Shown here: in pieces, positions 54,077 to 64,000 of the stretch
Layout: each line of letters opens with the position of its first letter
Position numbering within the stretch: position 1 is the stretch's first letter
Assembly (NCBI GenBank): GCA_039707655.1
Contig: CM077667.1
Coordinates: 416,807,409 to 416,871,408 of the forward strand
DNA length: 64,000 nt
Source of the DNA: Elymus sibiricus
Lineage: Eukaryota; Streptophyta; Magnoliopsida; Poales; Poaceae
Direction: 5' to 3'
The notes under the pieces: generated by a model
Seen by the model: the letters and a program-made list of their open reading frames with translations, nothing else
The model's database searches: none
Told to the model about the DNA's origin: nothing
Position numbers and translations under genes: made by a program

Positions 54077-55630
54077 TGATACGTCTCCAACGTATCTATA
54101 ATTTTTTATTGTTCCATGCTGATATATTATCATTCTAGGATACTTTTTGGGTCATTATTTACCAATTTATAATATTTTTGAGCACTAACCTATTGACCCA
54201 GTGCCCAGTGCCAGTTCTTGTTTTCTGCATGTTTTTCACTTTTCAGGTTTACAGTATCAAACGAAGTCCAATTGCCACGAAACTTTTTGATGATTTTTTT
54301 TGGACCAAAAGAAGACCTGGAAGCTTCGGAAGGAGGCTGGGGGCCACACAAGCCAACAGGGCGCGCCCTGGGGGGTGCCCTGATGGCTTGTGCCTCCCTC
54401 GGGCCCGACGCCCCTCTCTGGCCTATAAATTCTAATATATCCTAAAAACACTGGAGCCAGTCCCGAAAGCCTTTTTCCTCCGCCGCAAGTCTCTATTCCG
54501 TCGCGAGACCATATGGAGCTCCATTCTGGCACCCTGTCGGAGGGGGGATCGATCACGGAGGGCCTCTACATCAACCTTGCTGCCCTCATGATGATGTGTG
54601 AGTAGTTCACCATAGACCTACGGGTCCATAGCTAGTACCTAGATGGAAATCTCTCTATCTCTTGATCTTCAATACAATGATCATCGCACCTTCACTTTGA
54701 TCTATCTTATGTAATCCTATTGTGCGGTGTGTTTGTTCGGATCCGATGAATTGTGGGTTTATATTCAAATTATTCATGAAAAGTATTTGAGTCACCTCTG
54801 AATATTAAGATTCTTATTTGATGATCATTATAGCTCCGTAATGCTCTCCGATTTATCGATGTGCTTTGGCCAAGTAGATTGATCTATCTTCAGTGAGAGT
54901 GGTGCGTTGTGGTAGGTTCAACCTGATGAGTTTCTATATCCCAGTGACAAAGTAGGGGACAAGATGCGTCTTTGTGTTGTTGCTACTAAGGATAACACGA
55001 TGGGGTTCATTCATATTGCTTGAATTTACTTTGTCTACATCATGTCATCGTTCTCCATGCATTACTCTGTTTTACTTAATACTCTAGATGTGTGCTGGAT
55101 AGCGGTCGATGAGTGGAGTAATAGTAATAGGTGTAGGCAGGAGTCGGCCTATTTGTTTATGGATGTGATGCCTATATATACATGATCATTGCCATGAAAA
55201 TCGCATAACTATCCGCTTTTCTATCAATTGCCCAACAGTAATTTGTTACCCACCGTATGCTGCCTACATGAGAGATGCCGCTAGGAAAACTATGGCCCCC
55301 GGGTCTATTCACTTATATATTTACAAACGCTACTATTACCTTGCTTCCTTTATTTACTTTTTATTTTATTTTGCAATTTACAATTTATCTACAATTATCT
55401 ACACAACTCATTTGCTTGCAATAACGAGATCAAGGGGATTGACAACCCTCTTGCCCGCGTTGGGTGCAAGTTGTTTGTTCATTTGTGTGCAGCCGCTGAA
55501 GACGGTTGGGGTTGATATTCCTATTGGTTCAATAAACCTTGGTTTCATAACTGAGGGAAATACTTACCCACTTTGTGCTACGATAACCCGTTCCTCTTCA
55601 CGGAAAACCCAACGCAGATCACGAGTATCA
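54077..55630 (+). repeat. 3' LTR of G2
   Basis: 1,554 bp, equal in length to the 5' LTR. The foldback arms are 54347-54362 and 54377-54392 (15 of 16 paired), and the TATA box is at 54423-54430. It is followed by CCCGT (55631-55635). Confidence 0.92.
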
Positions 55631-55635
55631 CCCGT

Positions 55636-56050
55636 CAATGTTGAAAGTAATTTTATTCAAGTTATGACTCCGGAAGAACACATAAGGGAGACCTTACGAC
55701 ACTTCAGAAAACTGAAAAGGGGTAGGTATGTGATACGGTAAGTAAACCGACTCCAAAAATTCCAAAAATATATGTTGTGTCATTTTTGGTGTTTTAGGAA
55801 AATTCCAAAAATAAAAACGATCAGGGGGACCCACGAGGGAGCCACAAGGCAACTGGGCGCACCCACCCCTGGGCGCGCCCTGATAGCTTGTGGGGCCCTT
55901 GTGTGCCTCCCGGACTCCATTTTTCTTCCTAGACACGCATTCTGACCTAGAAAAAATCATTATATATACTCCCGTATGCTTTGACCACCGCATCGCAAGT
56001 TTTCCCTCTGTTCTTGTTTCGGGCTATTTTTTTGATAGATCTAGATCGGT
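55636..56050 (+). other. End of G1 pol and leader of the envelope-like ORF
   Basis: The pol frame resumes as NVESNFIQVMTPEEHIRETL and ends at TAA 55739-55741. A promoter-like module follows: a partly paired foldback (55842-55858 with 55877-55893), GC-rich GGGCGCGCC, then TATATATA at 55961-55968 and a leader to ATG 56051. A splice-acceptor-like TTTTGGTGTTTTAG lies at about 55785-55798. Confidence 0.5.
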
Positions 56051-56377
56051 ATGACGCCGTCAAGCTCCTCCAAGGACAAGTTCTTCGAGAAGGTTATCAA
56101 CCCCTACTTCCCGGAGGTGATGAGGCACCCTCAAGCCATTGAGATGCGTGATGGGGTGCTCCACATCCGGGATGTTGAAGGCCCAAAGAAGGAGGGGAGC
56201 AAGGAGGTCGGGCTTGCAGCGGTGGAACATGAGATCTTCAAGTGCCAAGGGATGGTTGAACGTGGTTTGAGTGCTAATCACTCTGTGATCATGGAATTCA
56301 TCTTGGAGAACAAGCTAGATACTAAGAACGTGGGAGAGGCTCTCTTCAAGCTTCAAGATCGGATTGATCATCTCTAA
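56051..56377 (+). CDS. G1 envelope-like ORF (second ORF of Athila-type elements)
   Basis: 108 codons starting MTPSSSSKDKFFEKVINPYF, with HPQAIEMRDGVLHIRDVEGP, LAAVEHEIFKCQGMVERGLS and EALFKLQDRIDHL before TAA 56375-56377. This second ORF after pol is characteristic of Athila-type Gypsy elements, where it is often called envelope-like. No signal peptide or membrane segment is visible here, so a true envelope role is doubtful. It ends early: downstream in-frame-like phrases (SLAADFRIPETRSSFYDGEP) sit in broken context, so the C-terminus is probably lost. Of G1's coding parts this is the best preserved. Confidence 0.7.
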   Translation: MTPSSSSKDKFFEKVINPYFPEVMRHPQAIEMRDGVLHIRDVEGPKKEGSKEVGLAAVEHEIFKCQGMVERGLSANHSVIMEFILENKLDTKNVGEALFKLQDRIDHL

Positions 56378-58141
56378 GCTCAAATCTTTGACTTACAAAA
56401 CCAAACTGTCAGTATGAATCCAGATTTAAAAGAATGAGCATAGCTGCCGATTTCAGGATTCCAGAGACAAGATCCTCTTTCTATGACGGGGAGCCTATGC
56501 CTTGGAAGACGAAGGACCAACCCACTACATAATCACCACCATCACCCAAGAGGGACGCTTGATTACATGGGTATGGGCACCACCCTTAGCTTGTTCCAAG
56601 CTTGGGGGAGGTGCCCCGGTATCGTATCACCACCACTTTTGCCATTATCATCTATTTTAGTTCGATCTTTAGTTATGTCATGCTTTAGAGAAATAAAATT
56701 TTAGATTTGCTTTGATTAGATTTTTCACTTTGAGTTCTATCTATCGTTGTAATCGAGTATGAGAGTTATATAGTAAAGGTTAGTTTGAGTTTCTTTGCTT
56801 TAATCTCATGCATCAATCCTAGCAATGGAATAGAAGAAATAGAAAGATCATATGCTAATCCCATGGGGAGTAATGACTTCACATAAAAGAAGTATGTTAG
56901 ATAAAAGTTGTTGGGAATATACAAACATAGAATTAGTCATTGATACAATCTATGAAAGATTATGATAGAGGAGAGGATATCACATACAAATACACTATCT
57001 TGGACATCTTTTATGATTGTGAACCCCCACCAAATATTATATAATGATCAAGTGTTGATGTTGGACATGGAAGACAACGTAATGATTATGATTTTTTACA
57101 TCCACATAGAAGTTATATTGTCATGGATCCTTTAACATGTGGTGCTTGCTTTAGATCATTTGCTAGCCAAAACTTTTCCACACCAAGTAGAGATACTACT
57201 TGTGCGTCCATAATCCCTTAAACCTAGTGTCTTCCCATGAGAGTCCATCATACCTACCTATGGGTTGAATAAGATCCCTCAAATAAGTTGTCATAGGTGC
57301 ATCAAGCAATAAAAATTGCTCTTAAAATATGTATGATCTTTTATCGTAAGGGAAAATAAACTTTGTACGATCTTGTGATGGCAAAGAAATAAAAGCGAAA
57401 GATTGCATAATAAAGTTTGCTATCATAAGGGGCAATATAAAGTGACATTCCTTTCCATTAAGAGTTTGTACATCCAAAGATAAAAGGTGCATGACAACCT
57501 CTGCTTCCCTCTGGGAAGGGCATATCTTTTACTTTTATGTCTTTACTTCTATACAAGAGTCAACGATGTTTATTCTTTTTTCCGCCTATTGACTCTATAG
57601 TTGGCAAGCATTATGTGTTGAGGAAAGATCCAGATACATATATCCAGTTGGATGTAGGTTGGATGTAGGTGATCATGATTCATTATTGTTGACATTCTCC
57701 TTGAGGTAAATGAGTTGGGTGGCAAATACAATAAAGCCCACATCTTCCTATGTGTCTGACAGAAACATTAGCTCCAAAAATATGCAATGAGTGTCAGCAA
57801 TCATAGAATACTAAATGATAGTTGAGAATGTGAACTTGCTAGAATAAAAGCTCTTACATAGACTCTTCTCTGGAATATGATGAATTGTGATTGTCTCGGT
57901 GACTAAGAACATAGTTTGTATATTATCAATAAAGTTTATGCTTCATACTTCAATAATTGTGGATAGATTGCTACTTGTTTATGAGATGTTATATGATGAA
58001 AAACTTGCTGCTATGTTAAGATTCATGATCCTCTCTTGTTCGTATTTTGTTTTTATCAAAACCACTCTCTCTAATTATGTGGTCATTATTATCGAGCTCG
58101 GCTTTCGCTTGAGGACAAGCAAGGTCTAAACTTGGGGGAGT
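56378..58141 (+). other. G1 3' non-coding region
   Basis: 1.76 kb of AT-rich sequence with no long ORF, starting with remnants of the envelope-like reading frame to about 56640. It ends in GAGGACAAGCAAGG and CTTGGGGGAGT, the polypurine tract, directly before the 3' LTR start TGATACGTC. Confidence 0.65.
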
Positions 58142-58150
58142 TGATACGTC

Positions 58151-61100
58151 TGATACGTCTCCAACGTATCTATAATTTTTGATTGTTCCATGCTATTATA
58201 TTATCATTCTAGGATACTTTTTGAGTAATTATTTACCAATTCATATTAGTTTTGAGCACTAACCTATTAACCCAGTGCCCAGTTCGAGTTCCTGTTTTTG
58301 TGTGTTTTTTGTTTCGCACAAATTCCATATCAAACGAAGTCCAAACGCGATAAAAATTTATGGAGATTTTTTCTGGAATATATGTGAATTTTGGGAGTCG
58401 AAATCAATGCAAGACGGTGCCCGAGGTAGGCACAAGCCAACAAGGCACGGCCTGCGGGGCGCCCTGATGGCTTGTGCCTCCCCCTTAAGTCGGTTGACCC
58501 TCTCCTTCTGCCGCAAGAAAGATATTTTCACGATTAAAATCCCCTCAAAATTTCAGCCCGGTCGGTGTTACGGATCTCCAGATATTTAAGAAACGGTGAA
58601 GGGGTCAGAAACCAGTCGCGAAAACAAAAGAGAAACAGAGAGAGAGATCCAATCTCGGAGGGGCTCCTGCCCTCCGGGAGCCATGGCAGCCATGGAACAG
58701 AGGGGAAACCCTCCTCCCACCTAGGGTGGAGGTCAAGGAAGAAGAAGAATAAGGAGGGGGATCTCTCCCCCTCTCTTCCGGTGGCGCCGGAGCGTCGCCG
58801 GGGCATCCATCGTGACGGCGATCTACACCAACAACTTTGCCGCCGTCATCACCAACCCTTCTCCATCAACACCGCCATGATGCTCACCACCGAGAGTGAG
58901 TAATTCCTTTGTAGGCTTGCTGGACGGTAGTGGGATCGGATGAGATTGATCATGTAATCGAGTTAAGTTTGATAGGGCTTGATCCCTAGTATCCACTATG
59001 TTCTGAGATTGATGTTGCTATGACTTTGCTATGCTTAATGCTTGTCACTAGGGCCCGAGTGCCATGATTTCATATCTGAACATATTATGTTTTCACGAAT
59101 ATCAAATTGATTTGGATCCTATCTTGCAAGTTGTATGCACCTATTACGTGTCTTGAGCCGCATACCCCGAGGTGACAATAATTGGGATTCTTTCCGGTGA
59201 TTGTCATAGTTTGAGGAGTTCATGTATTTGATACGTCTCCAACGTATCTATAATTTTTGCTTGTTCCATGCTGTTATATTATCATTCTTGGATGTTCTAC
59301 AATCATTTTATAGCAACTTTATATATTTTTTGGGACTAACCTATTGACATAGTGCCAAAGTGCCAGTTGCTGTTTTTGCTTGTTTTTTACTTCGCAGAAT
59401 ATCAGTACCAAACGGAGTCCAATCGCGACGAAACTTTTTGGAGATTTTTTCTGGACCAGAAGACACCCAGTGGGCCAAAGAAGTGACACAGAGGTGGGCT
59501 GTGGAGGCCACAACCCACATGGGCGCGCCAGGGGGGGCCCCGGCGTGCCCTGGTGGGTTGTGCCCTCCATGGGGCCCCCTCCACCACCTCTGACGCCTAT
59601 AAATTCCCAAATGTTAATAAAACCCTAGGGGAGTCGACGAGAAACACATCCAGCCTCCGCAAGTTCCAGAACCTTGAGATCCAATCTAACACCATCACGG
59701 AGGGGTTCGTCTTCTTCATAGGTGCCTCTCCGATGATGCGTGAGTAGTCCACCATAGACCTACGGGTCTGTAGGTAGTAGCTAGATGGCTTCCTCTCTCT
59801 CTTTTGATTCTCAATACAATGGTCTCTTGGAGATCTATTTGATGTAAACTTTTGCGGTCTGTTTGTTAGGATCCGATGAATTTTGAGTTCATGATCAGTT
59901 TCTATCCATGAATATTATTTGAGTCTTCTTTGATCTCTTATATGCATGATTATATATAGCCTCGTATTTCTTCTTCGAATATTTGGTTAATTAGGCCGGG
60001 AAGATCGATTTTTCTTGCCATGGGAGGAGGTGCTTTGTGATGGGTTTGATCTTGCGGTGTCTTTTCCCAGTGACAGAAGGGGCAGCAAGGCACGCATGTA
60101 TCGTTGCCATTAAGGATAACAAGATGGAGTCCATTCCTACATGAATAGATCTTGTCTACAGCATGTCATCGTTCTTATTGCATTACTCCGTTTTTCCATG
60201 AACTTAATACACTAGATGCATGCTGGATAGCAGTCGATGTGTGGAGTGATAGTGGTAGATGCAGGCAGGAGTATGTCTACTTATCTTGGACGTGATGCCT
60301 ATATAATGATCATCGCCTTGGATATCGTCATGATTATTTGATCTTTTATCAATTGCCCAATAGTAATTTGTTCACCCACCGTGTGCTATACTCATGAGAG
60401 AAGCCACTAGTGAAACCTACGGCCCCCGGGTCTACTTTTACAACATATTGCTTTCCGATCTATCTTTTTGCCTTTTTCTTTACAGATCTACTAAGCCAAA
60501 AACCCAAAAATATATTGCTGCACTTTTTATTTGCCCTTTTTATTTTGTGTTCTTGAGAGATCTATCTCTCCTATCTATCACTACCTAACCTATCTTTTTT
60601 ACCGTAGAGAGATTGACTACCTCTCTTTCGCGTCGGGTTGCAAGTATTTGTTATTTGTGTGCAGGTGCTGCTTATTGGGTGGTGGTGATCCTCCTACTGG
60701 TTCGATAACCTTGGTTTCATAACTGAGGGAAATACTTACCGTCGCTGGGCTGCATCATCCCTTCCTCTTTGGGGAAATACCTACGCAGTCTCAAGCCACG
60801 TCAGTATTCACCATGTGTTAATGCTTTGTTCCGGTTCTCTATTAAAAGGAGGCCTTAATATCCCTTAGTTTCCAATAGGACCCCGCTGCCACGGGAGGGT
60901 AGGAAAAAGATGTCATGCAAGTTCTTATCGCAAGCACGTATGACTATATACGGAATACATGCCTACATTACATTGATGAATTGGAGCTAGTTCTGTGTTG
61001 CCCTAGTGTGTAACTGTTACATGATCAGTGTCATCTAAATCATTATCCATCACCGATCCACGCGCCTACGCTTTACATGTACTGGATCTTGCAAAATTAT

Positions 61101-61310
61101 CTATTACACCTACTAAGTACTTCTAGTTTTATTCCCGCAAAGTAGTTTCATACTTGTTCTACGTGAAGTAAGCGTTAGCGTGGGTAGAGTTGTATCGGTG
61201 GCCGATAGAACTTGAGAGAATATTAATTCTACCTTTAGCTCCTCGTTGGGTTTGACACTCTTACTTATCGAAAAAGGCTACAAACGATGCCCTACACTTG
61301 TGGGTTATCA
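58151..61310 (+). mobile_element. Solo LTR A in the G1 3' LTR
   Basis: It starts TGATACGTCTCCAACG and ends CTTGTGGGTTATCA, with duplication ACGTC on both sides. Without solo LTR B it is about 1,580 bp. The foldback arms are 58429-58446 and 58461-58478 (16 of 18 paired). No internal region or partner LTR is present, so a solo LTR is the simplest reading. Confidence 0.88.
59229..60803 (+). mobile_element. Solo LTR B inside solo LTR A
   Basis: 1,575 bp, starting TGATACGTCTCCAACG and ending CTCAAGCCACGTCA, with duplication GTATT at 59224-59228 and 60804-60808. The foldback arms are 59509-59524 and 59547-59562, and the TATA box CTATAAAT is at about 59598-59604. It is the innermost of three nested LTRs. 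Confidence 0.9.
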
Positions 61311-62792
61311 ACGTCCATTTTGCATCATGAATTCTTTTTGATATTTATGTTATTATTGTCCATTATTCCTCATTATGATACAATTCTTATTCCTTTTCTC
61401 TCTGAATATGCAAGGTACATCACAAAGAGGGAAATCACTGGAAACTAGAATTCTGGACCTGAAAACCAAGAAAATGGCAGAAAATTCACTGAACTCCAAA
61501 TGACCTGAAACTTCACGGAGATTTTTTTTGAATATATAAGAATTATTGGGCCAAAAATATACCGGAGGGGGCCCACCCCCTGGGCGCACCCTGTTGCCTT
61601 GTGGGGCCCCAGGAGGTCTCCCGACCCCCCTTTTCTCCTATATGTTGTGTTTTACCCTAGAAAAAATCATAAGGATACTTTCGGCATGAAGCGCCGCCGT
61701 CTTGAGGCGGAAACCAGGCCAGAGGCCCTTTTGATCTCCGGTAGAGAGATTCTGCCGGGGAAGCTTCCCTCCGGGAGGGGGAGATCGAAGCCATCGTCAT
61801 CATTAACACTTCCTCCTTTGTGGGAGGACCAATATTCATCAACATCTTCACCAGCACCATCTCATCTCAAACCCTAGTTCATCTCTTGTATTCAATCTTT
61901 GTCTCAAAACCTCAGATTCGTACCTGTGGGTTACTAGTAGTGTTGATTACATCTCGTAGTTGATGCTTGTTGGTTTACTTTGTGGAAGATATTATGTTCA
62001 GATCCTTGGTCTCCATTATTACACCTCTGATATTGAACATGTTGATGATGTGTGAGTAGTTACTTTTGTTCCCAAGGACATGGGAGAAATCTTGTTATAA
62101 GTAATCATGTGAAGTTGGTATTTGTTCGATATTTTGATGATGTGTATGTCGTTGCTTCTCTTAGTGGTGTCGTGTGAACGTCGACTACATGACACTTCAC
62201 CATCTTATGGGACTAAGGGAAGGCATTATGGAGTAACAAGTAGATGATGGGTTGGGAGAGTGACAGAAGCTTAAACCCCAGTTTATGCATTTCTTCATAA
62301 GGGGCTGATTTGGATCCACGTGTTTCATGCTATGACTAGATTTATCTTAATTCTTATTTCGTAGTTGCGGATGCTTGCGAGAGGGGGTAATTATAAGTAG
62401 GTTGTTTGTTCAAGTAAGAACAACACCTTAGCACCAGTCCACCCACATATCAAATTATCATTGTAACGAACGCGAATCAACTCAACATGATGAACATGAC
62501 TAGACAGAAATTCCCATGTGTCCTCGGGAGCACTTGCTTAATATAAGAGTACTTTCATGCCTGTCCTTTGTACAGAAAGGATTGGGCTACCTTGTTGCAC
62601 CTTTGTTACTATTGCTACTTGTCAGTTGTTATGAATTGCCTTGCTACAAAACTATCTGTCACTGTTACTTGCAGCACTTGCAAAGAATACCTTACTGAAA
62701 ACGGCTTATCATTTCCTTCTGCTCCTCGTTGGGTTCGACACTCTTACTTATCGAAAGGACTATGATGTATGCCCTATACTTGTGGGTTGTCA

Positions 62793-62978
62793 GCCCGTTA
62801 ATACCAGCATTTCCGTCCCAAGCATCAACCAGGTCCAACCGAAGAGCAACACCGACTTATGAAAGGCCTTAGGCCCTCTCCCCCAAAAGACTAGCCTGTT
62901 AGGAGGGGATACCGACGCCCTTATAAGTCGTGTTATGTCTCCTCCCATAGCCAATGTGAGACTAAACCCAATAATCTC
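62793..62978 (-). promoter_or_regulatory. Residual segment with an snRNA-type promoter arrangement
   Basis: This is 186 bp between two LTRs. On the minus strand GTCTCACATTG (62952-62962) is two transitions from the plant snRNA upstream element RTCCCACATCG. A CTTATAAG TATA-like box (62920-62927) lies downstream at about the spacing of pol II snRNA promoters. The sequence that would be transcribed, AGGGCGTCGGTATCCCCTCC on, is not a recognised snRNA. It may be the promoter of a small repeat or TRIM-like element cut by G1. Confidence 0.4.
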
Positions 62979-64000
62979 TGATACGTCTCCGTCGTATCTA
63001 CTTTTCCTCACACTTTTGCCCTTGTTTTGGACTCTAATTTGCATGATTTGAATGAAACTAACCCGGACTGACGCTGTTTTCAGCAGAACTACCATGGTGT
63101 TGTTTTTTGTGCAGAAATAAAAGTTCTCGGAACTGGACGAAACTTTTTGGAGATTTATTTTAGAATAAATAAAAAATACTGGAGCCAAGAACCACCAGAG
63201 GGGGGACCCTGGCTGGGCACGATACACCAGGGCACGTCAGCCCCCCCAGGCACGCCCTGGTGGGTTGTGCCCACCTCGTGGCCCCACTGACCCTAATTCC
63301 GACGCTATAAAATCCTATTTTTTGGAGAAAAAATCAAGGAGAAACTTTCATCGCGTTTTACGATACGGAGCCACTGCCACCTCCTGTTCTTCCTCGGGAG
63401 GCCAGATCTGGAGCCCGTTTGGGGCTCCGGAGAGGGGAATCTTCGGTCTTCATCATCATCAACCCTTCTCCATCGCCAATTCCATGATGCTCCCCACCGG
63501 GAGTGAGTAATTCCTTCGTAGGCTTGCTGGTCGGTGAGGAGTTGGATGAGATTCATCATGTAATCGAGTTAGGTTTGTTAGGGCTTGATCCCTAGTATCC
63601 ACTATGTTATGAGATTGATGTTGCTATGACTTTGCCATGCTTAATGGTTGTCACTAGGGCCCGAGTGCCATGATTTCAGATCTGAACCATTTATGTTATC
63701 ACCATTATATCTATGTTCTTAATCCGATCTTGCTAGTCATATGCACCTATTACGTGTTCTGATCCGCAAACCCTGGAGTGACAGTAGTCGGGATACTTTC
63801 CCGTGATGACTGTAGCTTGAGGAGTTCATGTATTCACCGTGTGTTAATGCTTTGTTCCGGTTCTCTATTAAAAGGAGGCCTTAATATCCCTTAGTTTCCT
63901 TATGGACCCCGCTGCCACGGGAGGGTAGGACAAAAGATGTCATGCAAGTTCTTTTCCATAAGCACGTATGACTATTTACGGAATACATGCCTACATTACA
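62979..64000 (+). mobile_element. Start of another Gypsy LTR (truncated by the window edge)
   Basis: It starts TGATACGTCTCCGTCGTATC, typical of Sabrina-like LTRs. It has foldback arms 63215-63233 and 63254-63272 and a TATA box CTATAAAA at 63304-63311. Its later part (GAGTGAGTAATTCC, GGCTTGCTGG, TATTCACCGTGTGTTAATGC) matches solo LTR A, so the two are related families. The element continues beyond 64000. Confidence 0.8.

Larger units (their letters stand above)
34878..55630 (+). mobile_element. G2: non-autonomous Gypsy element (gag-protease only)
   Basis: Its LTRs of 1,554 bp each (34878-36431 and 54077-55630) begin TGATACGTCTCCAACGTATC and end ACGAGTATCA. Target duplication CCCGT is at 34873-34877 and 55631-55635, inside G1's integrase end. 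It has an Athila-type primer site, gag and a protease-like region with several stops, then about 1.8 kb of non-coding 3' sequence and a polypurine tract. RT, RNase H and integrase are absent. G3 sits within the 3' non-coding part (39156-52669). Confidence 0.85.
28712..62792 (+). mobile_element. G1: Athila-type Gypsy element, heavily nested
   Basis: 5' LTR 28712-30213 and 3' LTR 58142-62792 (itself interrupted) pair by sequence, with about 5% difference by eye. A TGGCGCCG primer site, gag, protease, RT, RNase H and integrase follow in Gypsy order. After the G2 insertion come the end of pol (55636-55741) and an envelope-like ORF (56051-56377), then a polypurine tract. The extra ORF after integrase and the primer site fit the Athila clade; LTR type resembles Sabrina/WHAM families. 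Flanking 5-mers GTCCT and GCCCG do not match, so the target duplication has decayed or an end was rearranged. Every coding region is broken. Confidence 0.82.
58142..62792 (+). repeat. 3' LTR of G1, interrupted after 9 bp by solo LTR A
   Basis: The LTR's first nine bases are 58142-58150 (TGATACGTC). The rest resumes at 61316 (CATTTTGCATCATGAATTC) and ends TTGTGGGTTGTCA at 62792. Joined length is about 1,486 bp against 1,502 bp for the 5' LTR. Duplication ACGTC flanks the insertion (58146-58150, 61311-61315). Confidence 0.88.

Overview
The window is plant nuclear DNA built almost entirely from nested transposable elements. The LTR types point to the wheat/barley/rye group (Triticeae): a BARE/WIS/Angela-type Copia element with 1,852-bp LTRs, a Maximus-like Sirevirus, several Gypsy LTRs opening TGATACGTC (Sabrina/WHAM-like), a chromodomain Gypsy element, and a Stowaway MITE matching the usual cereal consensus. 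These family names come from memory of characteristic ends and are not database matches. I find no intact cellular protein gene, no rRNA and no functional tRNA. It reads as intergenic, heterochromatin-like DNA.

Layout. 1-1731: a fragment carrying a reiterated GCAAACAGTT/GCACACAGTT motif, the 3' end of a LINE, and a frameshifted RNase H-like pseudogene on the minus strand. 1735-11175: a Harbinger-type MITE (TTA target duplication) split by a complete, very young Copia element (2147-11164, duplication TGAAG). 11179-14586: low-copy-looking DNA, a Stowaway MITE (12268-12427), a decayed LINE on the minus strand (12585-13806) and part of another small TIR-like element. 14592-28179: a 13.6-kb Sirevirus-like Copia element (duplication ACCAT) with gag and an envelope-like ORF but no pol. 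Its envelope-like ORF is split by a 4.9-kb solo LTR (20836-25766, duplication ATAAG). 28712-62792: an Athila-type Gypsy element (G1) with gag, protease, RT, RNase H, integrase and an envelope-like ORF, all decayed. G1 contains G2 (34878-55630, duplication CCCGT; gag and protease only), which contains G3 (39156-52669), a chromodomain Gypsy element in an unusual LTR-internal-LTR-partial-internal arrangement. The 3' LTR of G1 is split by solo LTR A (58151-61310, duplication ACGTC), which is split by solo LTR B (59229-60803, duplication GTATT). 62979-64000 is the start of one more LTR.

All LTR elements lie in the plus orientation. Order of insertion follows from nesting: G1 before G2 before G3, G1 before A before B, Sirevirus before its solo LTR, MITE before Copia. 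The Copia LTRs differ at about five positions by eye. The other pairs are clearly more diverged, which agrees with the nesting.

Most interesting observations: (1) LTRs of two different Gypsy types share a gene-like structure, two short coding stretches bounded by splice-like signals whose reading phase matches in both. (2) A foldback a fixed 31-37 bp upstream of the TATA box recurs in the TGATACGTC LTRs, with a compensatory stem change. (3) A similar foldback plus TATA module sits just upstream of G1's internal envelope-like ORF. (4) Arrays of the dyad CGGT-N3-ACCG lie upstream of the TATA box in both unrelated Copia elements.
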